DNA of 26,870 nucleotides from an uncultured Bacteroides sp. (GCA_958477465.1 CAUEFX010000062.1:1-26870), one strand, 5' to 3'. Shown: positions 17,601 to 24,002, numbered from the stretch's first letter. Translations and numbers: made by a program. The notes: generated by a model not told the origin, from the letters alone.

Positions 17601-19190
17601 TTATACCTTTTCTATTTTCCAGTTTTCCAGCGTTTTCCGTTCGCTGTCGAAGTTGATGCCTACTTTTACTACCGGCAGTCCGCATAGTGCGAAACGCTCG
17701 GGGTAGTTCTTCAGGTCTATTTGTTGCAGGGCGCTACCGGCTGTTTGGTCCAGCTTCAGCTCCATGACGTAAAGTGTGGTGCGGGTACGCATGACGATGT
17801 CTACCCGGCCACGGGGAGTATGTACTTCTACATCTATATAGTATCCCAAAAGACTGAAAATGATGTAGAACACTTGCTGGTAGTGCCCTTCCGAATTTGC
17901 ATTGTCACAATAGGGCACAGTGGAGAGAAACTCTTGCAGCAGGCGCAGGGCACCGTCCATATCATCTCGGGTCAGGGCACGGGCCAGGTTTACTACCGTG
18001 GTCGTAGTGGTCAGCGTATCGTTGGTGATATATGCCGGTATCAGGCTGCGCATCAGTCCGATGCGTACCTCCTTGTTGGGAATGTCGAGCGTGTAAATAC
18101 CGAATTCGCTGTCGTAATCTTTGATGGTGATGTATCCGCTTTGATAGAGCAGCGGAGTGATGCTGGTTGTATGTTCTGTAGGAGCATCGAACTCTGCCGA
18201 TACGGCTTCCACGCTGCCTATCTTTGACGGGACAACGCTGAATCTGTTCAGCATCTCTATCAGGTAGGTGGGTGTTCCACTGCTGAACCAGTAAGAATTT
18301 ATTTTTCCGTCGGCAAAGGCATTCAGCAGGCTGAACGGGTTGTATATATCGGGTGACGGCCAGGCAAAATGATACCCGTCGTAGTTGTCTTTCAGTTTGG
18401 CGATGGCTTCGTTGCGGGGTACTTTCATCTTTTGGGCCAGCAGATCCAGATCATCGGACATCTGTGTGAGCATTTCTTCTTCGGTGATACCGCAGATGGC
18501 GGAGTACGGTTCGTCCATACTGATGTTTTTTATGTTGTTCAGTTCGCTGAAGATGCTCAGTTGCGAGAACTTGGTGATACCCGTCAGGAATACGTAGCGC
18601 AGATAGGGGTCGCTCGCTTTCAGGGGACTGTAGAAATTCTGCATCACGCTTCGGAGCGCAGGCAGATTCTTTTTTTCGTGAACCACGTCGAGTAGCGGGG
18701 CATCGTATTCGTCGATGAGGACAACGGTCTGCCTGCCGGTCTGTTCGCAAGCATGGCGGATCAGTCCTTCCATGCGTTGATTTACGTTGATGTGGTTTAC
18801 GTCACGGCCATAGATTCTCTCGTAATCGGCCAATTTGGCTTCCAGTTCCTGTATCAGTTGTTCTCTGTCGGCATGTTTGGCGGTGCTCATGTCGAAGTGC
18901 AGCACCGGATATTGAATCCATTCCTTTTCCAACCGTTCGATGGCGAGACCTTCAAACAGTTCTTTCCGGCCGGAAAAGTAACTGTGCAGCGTGGAGGTGA
19001 GCAGGCTCTTCCCGAAGCGGCGCGGACGGCTCAGAAACATGTATTTGGCGGCTGAATGGGTCATGCGGTAGACGTATTCCGTCTTGTCTATATACAGGTA
19101 GTTCTTGTTTCTCAGCTCGGAGAAAGTCTGAATTCCTATGGGGTATAATCTTTGCGGCATTGCTTCCATGTCATTCCATACTTGTTTCAT
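17601..19190 (-). CDS. AAA-ATPase-like protein with PD-(D/E)XK nuclease-like C-terminus
   Basis: About 529 aa from the ATG at 19188-19190; ATGs also lie 7 and 10 codons later, and the in-frame TTG 5 codons upstream is unlikely. Residues about 17-38 (YPIGIQTFSELRNKNYLYID) are the hallmark of the AAA-ATPase-like/DUF1703 family. A P-loop variant RPRRFGKS lies at 55-62 and a Walker B VVLIDEYD at 156-163. The C-terminus has D464, E477 and K479 in the RVDIV...YVMELK pattern of the PD-(D/E)XK fold. Members are numerous in Bacteroides, often in copies and near mobile or variable loci; their function is unknown. It separates upxY from the biosynthesis genes. Confidence 0.85.
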   Translation of the reverse strand: MKQVWNDMEAMPQRLYPIGIQTFSELRNKNYLYIDKTEYVYRMTHSAAKYMFLSRPRRFGKSLLTSTLHSYFSGRKELFEGLAIERLEKEWIQYPVLHFDMSTAKHADREQLIQELEAKLADYERIYGRDVNHINVNQRMEGLIRHACEQTGRQTVVLIDEYDAPLLDVVHEKKNLPALRSVMQNFYSPLKASDPYLRYVFLTGITKFSQLSIFSELNNIKNISMDEPYSAICGITEEEMLTQMSDDLDLLAQKMKVPRNEAIAKLKDNYDGYHFAWPSPDIYNPFSLLNAFADGKINSYWFSSGTPTYLIEMLNRFSVVPSKIGSVEAVSAEFDAPTEHTTSITPLLYQSGYITIKDYDSEFGIYTLDIPNKEVRIGLMRSLIPAYITNDTLTTTTTVVNLARALTRDDMDGALRLLQEFLSTVPYCDNANSEGHYQQVFYIIFSLLGYYIDVEVHTPRGRVDIVMRTRTTLYVMELKLDQTAGSALQQIDLKNYPERFALCGLPVVKVGINFDSERKTLENWKIEKV

Positions 19191-19235
19191 TATACAAAGA
19201 AACAAATTAAGTTCCGTTTTTCCTAATTAAAGATG

Positions 19236-19316
19236 CTAAGATTTTCGAATTGAAGAAGATGTGAAAAATTCAGCCGGGAGAGATTTCACTTCCGCTGTCG
19301 TGGTGGATCTGTTCAT
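19236..19316 (-). CDS. Possible 26-aa ORF coupled to upxY
   Basis: The ATG (19314-19316) overlaps the upxY stop as ATGA, and the frame encodes MNRSTTTAEVKSLPAEFFTSSS and ends soon after. There is no known family match. It could be a real coupled peptide, or the start of a gene lost when the ATPase gene arrived. The ATGA overlap is the only positive evidence. Confidence 0.2.
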   Translation of the reverse strand: MNRSTTTAEVKSLPAEFFTSSSIRKS

Positions 19317-19816
19317 AGCCGTTTCTTCTCCACAAATCCGATCGGCATGTCCACCTGTGCGCATCCCAGCATGTCCAGCCTTACCGCCACTTTGCTTTTT
19401 CCGCCCACCGTCACCAGTTCGCCTTCCAGTCCGGCCAGCGGGCCTTTGATTACCCGCACCAGTTCTCCTACGGCCATGGGGGTGGTGCACAGCTCCACTG
19501 CTTCCTCCGAATAATCCAGCATGAATTTGAACTTCTCCATCTGCCGGTCGGGGATGACGGCGGGAATGGATTCTCCCCGCAGCACCATGTACCGGCTGAC
19601 GGCCGATAGCGTGAGTGGCAGTCCGCGCTCTTCGTTGGATACGCGGACGAAGATCATCATCGGGATGACTACCCGTTCCACCTTTTTCCGGCGGTCGCTC
19701 CATTGGTGGATCTCCTCCTGGATGGGGAGGAAACACTCGATGCCCATTGCGGTAAGGCGGTCGCGGGTTTTCTTTTCGTGATGGAGACGGACGTAGGCGG
19801 CAAGCCAGGATTTCAT
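19313..19816 (-). CDS. upxY: UpxY, NusG-like capsule operon antiterminator
   Basis: This 167-aa NusG paralogue has an NGN domain at about 3-105 (WLAAYVRLHHEKKTRDRL, QWSDRRKKVERVVIPMMIFV) and a KOW domain at about 116-165 (GELVRVIKGPLAGLEGEL, KVAVRLDMLGCAQVDMP). UpxY proteins ride on RNA polymerase and prevent early termination in the leader of their own capsule operon. It is the first gene of the operon and is preceded by a leader of about 170 nt. It is clearly distinct from housekeeping NusG in its short length and in the RRKKVERVVIPMMIFV segment. Confidence 0.92.
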   Translation of the reverse strand: MKSWLAAYVRLHHEKKTRDRLTAMGIECFLPIQEEIHQWSDRRKKVERVVIPMMIFVRVSNEERGLPLTLSAVSRYMVLRGESIPAVIPDRQMEKFKFMLDYSEEAVELCTTPMAVGELVRVIKGPLAGLEGELVTVGGKSKVAVRLDMLGCAQVDMPIGFVEKKRL

Positions 19817-19994
19817 GAATATGGAATATTTAAAAATTAGATACTCGAAAGAAAACGGAGATTCAAAACGGTAGGATACTACCGGAAGATTCGGTCTATT
19901 CGGGTGCGCTACTTCGGTCTGTCCGGGTGCGCTACGCTGTTACCTGTCACATGCTTGTGTGAGGTAATCTTTTTGTTGAGGACGAATTCTGATG
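19817..19994 (-). promoter_or_regulatory. upxY leader with hairpins, the likely antitermination target
   Basis: Between the predicted start point (about 19988) and the upxY ATG, the minus strand carries a stem TTACCT/AGGTAA (19940-19967), two 23-bp direct repeats (19890-19935), and a compact hairpin CGGTAG-TATC-CTACCG (19869-19884) followed by TTTT. The last resembles an intrinsic terminator ahead of the first gene, which is what UpxY would have to overcome. No ORF is apparent. Confidence 0.6.
19890..19935. repeat. Two 23-bp direct repeats in the upxY leader
   Basis: Units 19890-19912 and 19913-19935 begin TTCGGTCT and end GGGTGCGCTAC, and differ at two positions. They lie between the two leader hairpins. 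Confidence 0.95.
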
Positions 19995-20024
19995 CAAAGA
20001 TAGATATTATTTTACTATATCAAA
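19995..20024 (-). promoter_or_regulatory. Capsule operon promoter
   Basis: On the minus strand TTTG (20021-20024) and TATCTTTG (19995-20002) match the Bacteroides -33 and -7 boxes with an 18-nt spacer; the -7 box is a full TAnnTTTG match. I see no flanking inverted repeats of the kind used for invertible capsule promoters, so this one appears fixed. Confidence 0.7.
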
Positions 20025-20050
20025 TGATTTGTAGATAAAAATAAAATATT

Positions 20051-20083
20051 TTTGGAGATTATAGGGTTTTGATATTACTTTTG
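20051..20083 (+). promoter_or_regulatory. Divergent promoter for the small-ORF side
   Basis: TTTG (20051-20054), 21 nt, then TACTTTTG (20076-20083), a complete -33/-7 pair on the plus strand. It is back to back with the capsule promoter, with only 26 nt between the two -33 boxes. Confidence 0.65.
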
Positions 20084-20119
20084 CGGCTTTTATTATTAAC
20101 TATTATTAAACAATCGATT

Positions 20120-20146
20120 ATGATTGAAAAAAAGAGACAAAAATAA
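20120..20146 (+). CDS. Possible 8-aa leader peptide
   Basis: ATG at 20120 encodes MIEKKRQK and stops at 20144-20146, two bases before the next ATG. It lies about 30 nt after the predicted transcription start. It may be a translated upstream ORF or chance. Confidence 0.2.
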   Translation: MIEKKRQK

Positions 20147-20148
20147 AG

Positions 20149-20313
20149 ATGTCGAACTTCCTGAAAGAAACGGAGGCGAAGTATGAGGAATTGAGAGCGG
20201 CAGGGGCGGAGTGTTCAGAAGAGTCGAGGAGGCGTCTTGCACGTATTGGAAAGGCGATGCTGCGTCAGGCGGCGGAGATGCAGAGGAGAAAGGAAATGGA
20301 GAGGAAGCGGTGA
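20149..20313 (+). CDS. Small charged protein, 54 aa, unknown function
   Basis: The frame reads MSNFLKETEAKYEELRAAGA and continues to a basic tail ending EMERKR. It is rich in Glu, Arg, Lys and Ala, and heptad-like spacing suggests one long helix, possibly a coiled coil. It has its own promoter at a proper distance, and codon use looks like that of the primase gene. It is the first plus-strand gene of the accessory module and lies 212 bp before the primase-helicase gene. I do not recognise the family. Confidence 0.6.
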   Translation: MSNFLKETEAKYEELRAAGAECSEESRRRLARIGKAMLRQAAEMQRRKEMERKR

Positions 20314-20368
20314 TGCGGGATGCTGAGCAAAAATCAAGCGGTCTCCGATAAAATATTTTTCCCTGTTT

Positions 20369-20433
20369 TATGTAGGTTTTCGAAAACGTAAGCGGCTTGA
20401 AATGAACGCTATGACGATTCGAAAACCTACATA
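20369..20433. repeat. 16-bp perfect inverted repeat upstream of the primase promoter
   Basis: TATGTAGGTTTTCGAA (20369-20384) is repeated in reverse complement at 20418-20433, with a weaker inner AGCG/CGCT pair. The left arm also includes the 12-bp palindrome GTTTTCGAAAAC (20376-20387). It ends 8 bp before the -33 box. It may be an operator or a transcript hairpin that insulates the two genes. Confidence 0.8.
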
Positions 20434-20440
20434 TTTAACA

Positions 20441-20473
20441 TTTGGACGGTATTCGTTTTTATTCTCACCTTTG
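20441..20473 (+). promoter_or_regulatory. Promoter of the primase-helicase gene
   Basis: TTTG (20441-20444), 21 nt, CACCTTTG (20466-20473): this matches the Bacteroides consensus except for C in place of the first T of the -7 box. It lies 53 bp upstream of the ATG. Confidence 0.5.
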
Positions 20474-20525
20474 CAGTATTGGGCAGGGCACAAAGCTCTG
20501 CCTGTTAATTTTATAATCTGATATA

Positions 20526-22892
20526 ATGAGAAAAATTCCTATGAAGGTCTCCTTTTTCATCCATCGGTGGAAGAAGGAGTCGGAGGTGATTACCCTGGAA
20601 GAGTTTGTGGACGATATGCGTAGCCCTCGCTGGCGGGTGGCTACGGAGGCTTACCGCGATTACCGGCAACGGGGAATGCAGAAAGAGGCGGCCGATATAA
20701 AGGACAAGATGAACGGCATTGTGGCTGCCGGCACTTGTCGGGGCGGACATGCTGCGGCACAGGTGGTGAGCCTGAGTGGTTGGATGATGTTCGACTTCGA
20801 CCATTCGGACGCATATACCGGATGCCTGTTGGAGCAGCTCCGTGCGCTTCCCTATGTGGGGATGGCGTTCAGAAGCATTTCCGGTGAAGGAGTCAAGGCG
20901 CTGGTGCGCATCGAGGTGGACACGCCCGAAGAGTATAAGGTGGCTTACAGGGTGGCGGGTGATGAGATCTCCCATCGCGTGGGGTTCGCTCACGACGGGG
21001 CCTGTTCCGATCTGGGTCGTATCTGCTCGGCAGTGTACGATCCGGAGGTATATTACCGTCCCGATGCCGAACCTTTCGTGTGGCGTGATCCGGCTTGGCA
21101 GGGCGTACTGCCACCTGCACCTGTGCCTGCGTTGCCTGCCGCGGCGGCAAGCGGGTTTATCCGGACGTATCTCAATGACTTTGCCTCCCGCAATTCGTTC
21201 GTCCGGGGTGCCCGACATGACTTCATGCTGAAGCTCGGAAGAGGTGCCCGGTATAAAGGTTTTTCGCAAGAAGAACTGAACGCTCTTGCCGAAATTACTT
21301 CGTCCGAGTTCTCAGAATCCGATTATATTGTCGAAGAATGTGTGAAAGATATTTTGGCTGGTTATCAGTATGTTAACTCTTCAATTTTGCCTCAAAACAC
21401 ACTTTCGAGGGTTCACAAGGTTCAGGGTTCACCCTTGAACCCTCCCGACCGTGCTTCGGAGGGGCCGGATGAAGCGGAGTTGTCCGAAAAAAATAACGAG
21501 TTGCGTGGCTCCATGCCGGTGTTTCCGGAGGAGGTATATGCGAACCTGCCCGATCTGCTGAAGCAAGGAGTGGTGCAGGCTCGCGGTGATCGCGAAAGGG
21601 ATATGCTGCTGATGGGGATGATGGCCAATCTGAGCGTTTGTCTGCCGTGGGTACGCTTCCGTTATGCCGGAATGGAGTACTCTCCTCATCTTTATTTCGC
21701 CGGAGTGGCTCCTGCCGGTACCGGAAAGGGTATGGTGGCGCTTACCGCCTTGCTTTCACAACCCCTGCACGAACAGTATGTCCGGAAGGCGGCCGATGAA
21801 CGGAAGTTGTACGAGACGAAAAAGGCGGTTTGGGATGAAGAGGTGAAGGCGGCCTTCCGGGCGAAACGCCTTGCTGACAAGACATTGCAACCCGAGGAAC
21901 CGCACGGGGTGATTCTGATGTTGCCCGCCAATACTTCGAAGTCGCGGACGTATGCCCACCTGAGAGACAACGGGCAGTTGGGCGCTATCATCAATGCCAG
22001 TGAGATCAATACGATGGTGGCTGCTCTGTCGCAGGATTATGGCCGACAGGACGATGTGTATTGTGCGGCTGCCCACCACGAGGATATCTCCTCGTCTTTT
22101 AAAGTGGACGGTGAGCCTATTTTTGTGCGCGAACCTCGGTTGGGCATGTGTCTTACGGGTACGCCCGACCAGTTCGTGGGATTGATAAGGACACAGGAGA
22201 ACGGGCTTTACAGCCGTTTCGGTGTACTTACTGCTCCGGCGAGATGGGTGTGGCATTCGGCGGCTCCGGTAGAGGGGCAGGTAGAGAACCGGACTTTTTT
22301 CCGTCTGTTGGGGCAGGAGGTGTTGAAGATGCATGGCATGCTGCTGGAGTCTCCTACGGAGGTGGTGTTTTCGTCTGCCCAGTGGGAGGAGCACAGCCGC
22401 CGGTTCGAATCCAATCTGGATGGGGCGATGATGGAGGGTTGCGATTCTCCGGGTGCGATTGTGGTGCGTCACGGGTTGTATGCCATGCGTCTGGCGGCGG
22501 TGTTTACGGCGCTCCGCAAGGCAGAGAGCCGGTGGTATGTAAAGGAGTACATCTGTACGGATGAGGATTTTCATGCAGCCATGGCCATGGCGGAGGTGTT
22601 GCTCGAGCATAGTTTGTTGCTCAGTTCATCATTGCCGGGGTTGGCGCTCAAGGCGCGTCCTTTGCAGCCGTTTCATAAAGTGCTCGTTATATTGCAGCGC
22701 TTGAAATATCATTTTTCTTATACAGAATTCCTGTCTGTAGCGATGGGAGACGGGATGTCTGAATCAACTGCAAAAAGGCTTTTGAGACGAGCTTTGAAAC
22801 TTCAATTTGTTGGAAATAAGGGAGATAGATATTTTAAAAGCCGGAAGTGTTGCGGTGAGAAGGGTTCAAGGGTGAACCCTGAACCCTCGTGA
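20526..22892 (+). CDS. Primase-helicase-like protein (VirE_N + DUF3987)
   Basis: This 788-aa protein has two parts. Residues 1-185 match the VirE_N/BT4734-like domain, related to archaeo-eukaryotic primases: FDFDH (89-93) gives the paired metal-binding Asp, SGEGVKALVRI (about 119-129) is the second motif, and a third basic motif lies near DLGRICSAVYDP. Residues about 335-770 match DUF3987, a helicase-like ATPase, with the Walker A motif APAGTGKG near residue 395. A linker (about 295-330) joins the two and is encoded partly by one arm of a long inverted repeat; the other arm covers the stop codon. Such proteins occur in plasmids, phages and satellites, and in a chromosomal gene set common in Bacteroides. 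Initiation of DNA replication is the most likely ancestral role. Confidence 0.82.
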   Translation: MRKIPMKVSFFIHRWKKESEVITLEEFVDDMRSPRWRVATEAYRDYRQRGMQKEAADIKDKMNGIVAAGTCRGGHAAAQVVSLSGWMMFDFDHSDAYTGCLLEQLRALPYVGMAFRSISGEGVKALVRIEVDTPEEYKVAYRVAGDEISHRVGFAHDGACSDLGRICSAVYDPEVYYRPDAEPFVWRDPAWQGVLPPAPVPALPAAAASGFIRTYLNDFASRNSFVRGARHDFMLKLGRGARYKGFSQEELNALAEITSSEFSESDYIVEECVKDILAGYQYVNSSILPQNTLSRVHKVQGSPLNPPDRASEGPDEAELSEKNNELRGSMPVFPEEVYANLPDLLKQGVVQARGDRERDMLLMGMMANLSVCLPWVRFRYAGMEYSPHLYFAGVAPAGTGKGMVALTALLSQPLHEQYVRKAADERKLYETKKAVWDEEVKAAFRAKRLADKTLQPEEPHGVILMLPANTSKSRTYAHLRDNGQLGAIINASEINTMVAALSQDYGRQDDVYCAAAHHEDISSSFKVDGEPIFVREPRLGMCLTGTPDQFVGLIRTQENGLYSRFGVLTAPARWVWHSAAPVEGQVENRTFFRLLGQEVLKMHGMLLESPTEVVFSSAQWEEHSRRFESNLDGAMMEGCDSPGAIVVRHGLYAMRLAAVFTALRKAESRWYVKEYICTDEDFHAAMAMAEVLLEHSLLLSSSLPGLALKARPLQPFHKVLVILQRLKYHFSYTEFLSVAMGDGMSESTAKRLLRRALKLQFVGNKGDRYFKSRKCCGEKGSRVNPEPS
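21408..21443. repeat. Left arm of a 36/37-bp inverted repeat (GGGTTCA type)
   Basis: This matches the reverse complement of 22861-22897 except for one substitution and one single-base indel. It contains an internal dyad GGGTTCA-CCCT-TGAACCC and two further GGTTCA copies. It encodes part of the linker of the primase-helicase protein. Confidence 0.93.
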
Positions 22893-22897
22893 ACCCT
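22861..22897. repeat. Right arm of the 36/37-bp inverted repeat
   Basis: This is the inverted copy of 21408-21443, with internal dyad GGGTTCA-AGGG-TGAACCC. It overlaps the last codons and the stop (22890-22892) of the primase-helicase gene. Confidence 0.93.
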
Positions 22898-22947
22898 AAT
22901 TTTTAGAAAAACGGTGACATTTGTTGAGTCGGCTGATATGGTAATAG

Positions 22948-23010
22948 CAATCGAATATACGAATGGCAATCGGATATACGAATGACAATCGGATATAGTA
23001 ATAGCAATTG
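22948..23010. repeat. 19-bp tandem repeats, three copies plus a part
   Basis: Units start CAATCG at 22948, 22967 and 22986, with a degenerate fourth at 23005. They contain GGATATACGAATG-type sequence. They lie 55 bp after the primase-helicase stop, and no gene is evident here. Confidence 0.9.
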
Positions 23011-23058
23011 AAGTAGCCAACTAAATCCGGTACACATCATCGTGAACAGGGAGACACG

Positions 23059-23236
23059 GAAAGATGCTACGTCTTTTATCGGAAGATACTATATGTTTTT
23101 TTGAAAGACGCTACATCTTTTTTTGAAAGACGTTATATGTTTTTTTGAAAGATGCTATATGTTTTTCTGAAAGATGTTATGTCTTTTTTTTGAAAGATAC
23201 TATATGTTTTTCTGAAAGATGCTATATGTTTTTTCC
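23059..23236. repeat. Eight 21-23-bp T-rich tandem repeats
   Basis: Units start at 23059, 23082, 23103, 23125, 23147, 23169, 23192 and 23214. Each has GAAAGATGCTATATG-like sequence followed by a run of 4-8 T. Length differences lie mainly in the T-run. The array resembles iterons or a protein-binding array; there are no spacers, so it is not CRISPR. Confidence 0.93.
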
Positions 23237-23247
23237 GAAATTTGTAG

Positions 23248-23480
23248 ATGCCCAAATGGGTAAAATTAAAAAAAAATGAGGGTGTCTCAAAATGTCCTTT
23301 ACTCAAAAAATCACGAGGGTGTTAAAACTCCTTTTTTAGAAATTCACCCCTGTTGCAGATATTCGTAGCAGGGATGAATCTTTCTATTTGGGCATTATGA
23401 TACACCTTCGCGATTTCTAAGTTTCGTGCATTTTAACGTGCTTTCGATTTCTCCGAAAGGATATTGGCATACACCCTCAC
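23248..23480. repeat. Nested fold-back region between primase-helicase and DUF4248
   Basis: Inverted pairs are ATGCCCAAAT (23248-23257) with ATTTGGGCAT (23386-23395); TGAGGGTGT (23277-23285) with ACACCCTCA (23471-23479); GAGGGTGT (23315-23322) with ACACCTTC (23402-23409); and an inner TTCACCCCTG/CAGGGATGAA near 23343-23379. The outer pair could be the ends of a small MITE-like element of about 200 bp. No ORF is seen. Confidence 0.6.
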
Positions 23481-23488
23481 GAAAAAAT

Positions 23489-23518
23489 GGGTTGGTGGGG
23501 CGTGGTGGGTATCAAGGG
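23489..23518 (+). other. G-quadruplex-type motif
   Basis: Four G-runs (23489-23491, 23497-23500, 23507-23509, 23516-23518) are separated by 5, 6 and 6 bases, which fits the G3-N1-7 pattern. The site spans the 3' end of the DUF4248 gene. Folding is a prediction only. Confidence 0.45.
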
Positions 23519-23760
23519 TCCCCCAGATGTTTGCGGATGATTTCCACTTCGCGTTTCAGAAAGCTGTGCCGGTACTTGTCGTAGCCGTGTTGCTGTAATT
23601 CAATTCCAAGTGGAGTGCACTTTCTCATCCATCGGTAGAGCCCCTGTAAGGCTGTGGCAGGTTCCCGTCCGGGGCAGTAAAGGAGCGCTAACTCTATCTT
23701 GGTGTACGAACGGATGACGAATGGTTTCTCTTCGCTGTTTGGATCTTCTTTTTCTTTCAT
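23512..23760 (-). CDS. DUF4248 family protein
   Basis: About 82 aa from the ATG at 23758-23760, giving MKEKEDPNSEEKPFVIRSYT. The upstream in-frame ATG (23814) would translate through tandem repeats and is unlikely. The pattern IRSYTKIELALLYCPGREP, then RWMRKCTPLGIELQQHGY and IIRKHLGDP at the end, fits DUF4248, a small helical family found beside VirE_N, HU-like and amidase genes in Bacteroides. Function is unknown; the RWMRKC and KREVEII helices suggest DNA or protein binding. A 22-bp repeat array lies directly upstream, where a promoter should be. Confidence 0.8.
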   Translation of the reverse strand: MKEKEDPNSEEKPFVIRSYTKIELALLYCPGREPATALQGLYRWMRKCTPLGIELQQHGYDKYRHSFLKREVEIIRKHLGDP

Positions 23761-23777
23761 ATACTTGTTGTATGATG

Positions 23778-23931
23778 GTTGGTTATCTGCAAGGTGGCAG
23801 CTGATTATCTGCAAGGTGGCGGCTGATTATCCGTAAGGTGGCGGCTGATTGCTCGTAAGGTGGCGGCTGATTACTCGCGAAGTAACGGCTAATTACCTAC
23901 GAAGCAATTGCTAACTATCTGTAAAAGTTCC
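23778..23931. repeat. Seven 22-bp tandem repeats upstream of DUF4248
   Basis: Units begin at 23778, 23800, 23822, 23844, 23866, 23888 and 23910. The core reads GCTGATTATCTGCAAGGTGG, with growing divergence away from the gene. The array ends 17 bp before the DUF4248 ATG, so it occupies the leader or operator region. Confidence 0.95.
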
Positions 23932-24002
23932 TGTCGTCTACTTGTAAAGGTAGCGAAAAAGTAGCTGTAAAACAAGCAAATACTCATTATTTTCTCTCTT
24001 TT

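Noticed and set aside
19236..19736. 166-codon minus-strand frame overlapping upxY
   Set aside because: It is out of frame with the clear NusG-like protein and is Gly/Arg/Pro-rich. Only its last 26 codons, which start with an ATGA overlap, are kept as a weak candidate.
19860..20110. Invertible capsule promoter
   Set aside because: I looked for inverted repeats flanking the -33/-7 boxes and found only short matches caused by the two divergent promoters themselves. A distant pair cannot be excluded by eye.
20511..21269. Long minus-strand reading frame opposite the primase-helicase gene
   Set aside because: It is antisense to a well-supported coding gene and reads as His/Arg/Pro-rich sequence with no domain; it is a codon-bias shadow, as are the minus-strand frames at 21756-22610 and 21692-22009.
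22802..23020. 72-codon minus-strand ORF over the 19-bp repeats
   Set aside because: Most of it is translated repeat (SIAITIS-like units) and antisense gene end; there is no start signal and no family resemblance.
23059..23236. CRISPR array
   Set aside because: The units are contiguous, about 22 bp and imperfect, with no spacers and no cas genes nearby; the same holds for the arrays at 23778-23931 and 25693-25784.
23277..23479. Complete insertion sequence
   Set aside because: The outer ends resemble IS-type termini, but only about 200 bp lie between them and no transposase is encoded; at most it is a MITE-like remnant.
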